Source: Bacteroidia bacterium (GTDB lineage: Bacteria > Bacteroidota > Bacteroidia > Cytophagales > Cyclobacteriaceae). Taken from it: a stretch of DNA of 9,965 bases. The notes under the pieces were generated by a model. That model searched no databases. It saw only the letters and a program-made list of their open reading frames with translations, and had not been told where the DNA came from. Positions 8,221 to 9,965 of this stretch are shown here, piece by piece; position 1 is the first letter of the stretch, and each line of letters starts with the position of its first letter. The stretch is taken from NCBI GenBank assembly GCA_012031955.1, contig JAAURZ010000043.1:1-9965 (forward strand), read 5' to 3'. The position numbers and the translations under genes are program-made.

Positions 8221-8988
8221 ATGTTTTTCATTCTCTCCAAAACGCTCAACGTACTCGCCATGCCGGTAGTGATGGTGTTCGTATTGTTTGTGCTGGCTGG
8301 CTTTTTGAAGAATTCAAAATGGAAAAAAAGATGTTTCTGGACGGCGCTAGGGTTGTTCTATTTTTTTACCAACGATTTTATTTCAAACGAGTTCATCGCC
8401 GCCTGGGAAGTAAAACCGGTGGCTTACGCCGAAATGCAACCCTATGACATTGGTGTGGTGCTCACTGGCGCCACCATCTCGGGGTTGAAGCCCACCGACC
8501 GCGTCTACTTTCAGCGTGGAGCAGACCGTGTTGTGCATACGGTGCAGCTCTACAAACTGGGTTTGATCAAGTCCATTCTTATTAGCGGCGGCACTGGCAG
8601 GCTCGTCGACGAAGGCTACCGCGAGGCGCTGGAGTTTAGAGATGCCATGCTTACGATGGGCGTACCCGAAGAAGCCATCCTGATCGAAAAGGACACGCGC
8701 AACACCCACGAGTCGGCGGTGGCTGTAAAGGAGATGCTGGTGAGTATGGAAATGGAAGACAAGCGCATCTTGCTAATCACCTCTGCCTTTCACATGCGGC
8801 GTTCGCTGGCCTGCTACCGCAAAGTGGGCTTGAATCCCCATCCATTCACAACCGACTTTTATGCCCACGAAAGAGCTTTTTACCCTGACACGTTCATCGT
8901 GCCCAGGGTGGAGGCCATGGTGGTATGGCATAAACTGATTCGCGAATGGGCTGGCATGGTCGCTTATAAGATTGCAGGATATGTATAA
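8221..8988 (+). CDS. YdcF/SanA/ElyC-like membrane protein (DUF218)
   Basis: This is an intact 255-residue protein. Two N-terminal membrane helices (~3-29 and ~36-52) precede a DUF218 domain: the first strand YDIGVVLTG (~75-83), helix GADRVVHTVQLYKLG, strand ILISGGTG (~119-126), a GVPEEAILIE stretch, the polar motif TRNTHES (159-165) and strand ILLITSAFHMRRS (~173-185). These are the hallmarks of the YdcF/SanA/ElyC superfamily. In enterobacteria, members affect envelope integrity and lipid-linked peptidoglycan precursor use; the chemical activity is not settled. The domain should face the periplasm. The gene lies 15 bp after the ABC transporter and overlaps the rhodanese start by 8 bp, so the three are probably co-transcribed. 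The start ATG 8221 is the first in the frame and begins right before the first helix. Confidence 0.9.
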   Translation: MFFILSKTLNVLAMPVVMVFVLFVLAGFLKNSKWKKRCFWTALGLFYFFTNDFISNEFIAAWEVKPVAYAEMQPYDIGVVLTGATISGLKPTDRVYFQRGADRVVHTVQLYKLGLIKSILISGGTGRLVDEGYREALEFRDAMLTMGVPEEAILIEKDTRNTHESAVAVKEMLVSMEMEDKRILLITSAFHMRRSLACYRKVGLNPHPFTTDFYAHERAFYPDTFIVPRVEAMVVWHKLIREWAGMVAYKIAGYV

Positions 8989-9364
8989 ACGAACGCTACT
9001 ACTTGCTGCGGCGACCCTTGTGACGATGGCTGCCGCGGCGCAGGAAATGAAAGCCTGACGCCGGAAAATCAAGCAATTATCCGCGACCACGACGAACAGT
9101 GTATTGCTTGATGTTCGCACAACGCCGGAAATAGCGCAGGGTTTTATCGAAGGCGCTATCCAGATGGATTTCAACGACAGGAAGTTCAAGAACAACCTGG
9201 CCACGTTGGACAAAGACAAAACCTATTTTGTGTATTGCGCGTCGGGCATCCGAAGCGCCCGCGCACTCGCCATCATGAAAGACATGGGCTTCGCTCGTGT
9301 GCACCACCTTGCCGGCGGGTTGGCGGCATGGAAAGACGCGGGACTGCCCGTAACTAAAAAGTAA
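8981..9364 (+). CDS. Periplasmic rhodanese-domain protein (frame disrupted near the N-terminus)
   Basis: ATG 8981 opens a signal peptide (MYKRTLLLAAATLV... AAAAQ), so the product is exported. The rhodanese domain follows: strand SVLLDVRTTPE, GFIEGAIQMDF, the active-site loop YCASGIRS with catalytic Cys at codon 9236-9238, and the C-terminal GGLAAWKDAGLPV, ending at TAA 9362-9364. It is a single small domain (~105 aa) of the kind that transfers sulfane sulfur or handles thiols. Signal peptide and domain are in the same frame but an in-frame TGA (9056-9058) lies between them. Reading the adjacent frame across 9055-9066 gives LTPE, which is typical before this domain, so two or more indels between ~9050 and ~9070 are more likely than a real stop. 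The start overlaps the YdcF-like gene by 8 bp, which suggests coupled translation. Confidence 0.8.
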
Positions 9365-9390
9365 AAGAGCCACCCTGTCGGGCGGCTCTT
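9365..9390. terminator. Bidirectional terminator between convergent genes
   Basis: AAGAGCCACCC (9365-9375) pairs with GGGCGGCTCTT (9380-9390) around a TGTC loop, with one A/C mismatch on the plus transcript that becomes a G-U pair on the minus transcript. It sits just after the rhodanese stop and before the stop of the convergent hydrolase gene. The minus-strand transcript runs into TTTT followed by a T-rich stretch, so termination may be better in that direction. Confidence 0.75.
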
Positions 9391-9416
9391 CCAAATTAAT
9401 TTCCAGGCGTAATCAA

Positions 9417-9965
9417 TTACGGTGTGATCGGCAGGCTGGTCGCGCTATATTTTGATATGTTCACTAGCGGCACCGACGCGCCGAACTTGGCGTTGATGGC
9501 GGTGACGAACACGTTGGCCAGGTAAGCGTAACCGCGGCTGTTGGGGTGAACACCGTCTTCGGAGAATCCGCCTGTGGGAGGCGCGAATGACGGCGTGATC
9601 GTAACGCCGTTCACAACGTCGGCTCTAAAAGTGGCCAGCGCAGACAGCGTTGCATTGATGTCAGCCAGGGCGACGCGGTTGTTGCTGTTGGCTACCGTGG
9701 TGGATATAATGTTGTTGAATGCGGTAACGCGGGCGCGTATGGCGGCGGTCTCGGAGGGTATGAGCACATATTGGTCGGCAAGTGGCACCGACACACCGTT
9801 TACCAGCAGCGGATTGCCGCCTACCGTTTTGCCAAGTATGGCGCCGGCGCTAAGGGTAATCAAGTCGGTGGCTGTTGCCTGGCGAATCTGCACATAAGGC
9901 TCTAGCGCAGCGCGCTGCTCGGCGCTAATGGCGCCTGCTCCCTGCAGCGCGTCAAAGTTCGTCGC
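9417..9965 (-). CDS. SGNH/GDSL-type hydrolase, C-terminal part (partial)
   Basis: The frame is open from the window's right edge to stop TAA at 9417-9419, giving 182 residues of the C-terminal part; the N-terminus with the expected GDS motif is outside. The segment FSEDGVHPNSRGYAYLANVF holds the Asp-x-x-His block of SGNH/GDSL esterases (Asp codon 9555-9557, His codon 9546-9548), the base pair of the catalytic triad. The upstream part is helical and Ala-rich (ALQGAGAISAEQRAALEPYVQIRQAT), as in Bacteroidota exported lipase-like members that carry an insertion between the catalytic blocks. Such enzymes cleave ester bonds in lipids or acylated sugars; the substrate is unknown. A short beta-like tail (NISKYSATSLPITP) closes the protein, with no obvious sorting domain. 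It is convergent with the rhodanese gene across a shared terminator. Confidence 0.85.
   Translation of the reverse strand, partial: ATNFDALQGAGAISAEQRAALEPYVQIRQATATDLITLSAGAILGKTVGGNPLLVNGVSVPLADQYVLIPSETAAIRARVTAFNNIISTTVANSNNRVALADINATLSALATFRADVVNGVTITPSFAPPTGGFSEDGVHPNSRGYAYLANVFVTAINAKFGASVPLVNISKYSATSLPITP

Noticed and set aside
1..9965. Mobile element, CRISPR array, tRNA or defence island
   Set aside because: No transposase, integrase, direct-repeat array, tRNA-like fold or recognised defence domain was seen on either strand.

Overview
The window looks like chromosomal DNA from a Bacteroidota member, most likely Cytophagales. The grounds are a TonB-dependent receptor tail of Bacteroidota type, a LytS-type histidine kinase paired with a LytTR regulator, A-rich 5' leaders without clear Shine-Dalgarno sites, and candidate promoters resembling the Bacteroidota TTTG/TAnnTTTG pattern. 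Base composition is mixed (roughly half G+C in genes, AT-rich between them). No insertion sequence, phage gene, CRISPR array, tRNA or rRNA is visible.

Layout. Positions 1-403 hold the 3' end of an outer-membrane receptor gene. A tight plus-strand run follows: an exported helical-repeat (TPR-like) protein (432-1078), a seven-helix membrane protein (1079-1771), a sensor kinase (1795-2817) and its LytTR response regulator (2814-3579). A single-domain response regulator (3584-3989, minus) lies tail to tail with the LytTR gene, 4 bp away. An AT-rich divergent intergenic region with an inverted repeat (4037-4080) separates it from a lipoprotein gene (4134-5028), which ends at a very strong terminator (5056-5080). 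Next comes a probable operon: a 1019-residue fused ABC transporter (5146-8205), a YdcF/SanA-like membrane protein (8221-8988) and a periplasmic rhodanese (8981-9364). A bidirectional terminator (9365-9390) separates this from the 3' part of an SGNH/GDSL hydrolase gene on the minus strand (9417-9965, running off the window).

The most important technical point is that at least seven otherwise normal genes carry reading-frame breaks that one or two single-base changes would repair (near 97, 1028, 3430, 3610, 4737, 5407, 6581 and 9050-9070). In each case the sequence beyond the break continues the same protein family, and the repaired stop often abuts the next gene. This looks like uncorrected draft (indel-prone) sequence, not mass gene decay. 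The coordinates below describe the repaired genes.

Functionally, the left half is a two-component signalling cluster next to envelope genes. The right half centres on an unusual ABC exporter-like protein that joins a TerB-like domain, an unassigned beta-rich domain, an ABCG-type ATPase, a CxxC knuckle and a permease in one chain. I see no clear novel defence or mobile system. The fused transporter and its lipoprotein neighbour are the most interesting content.
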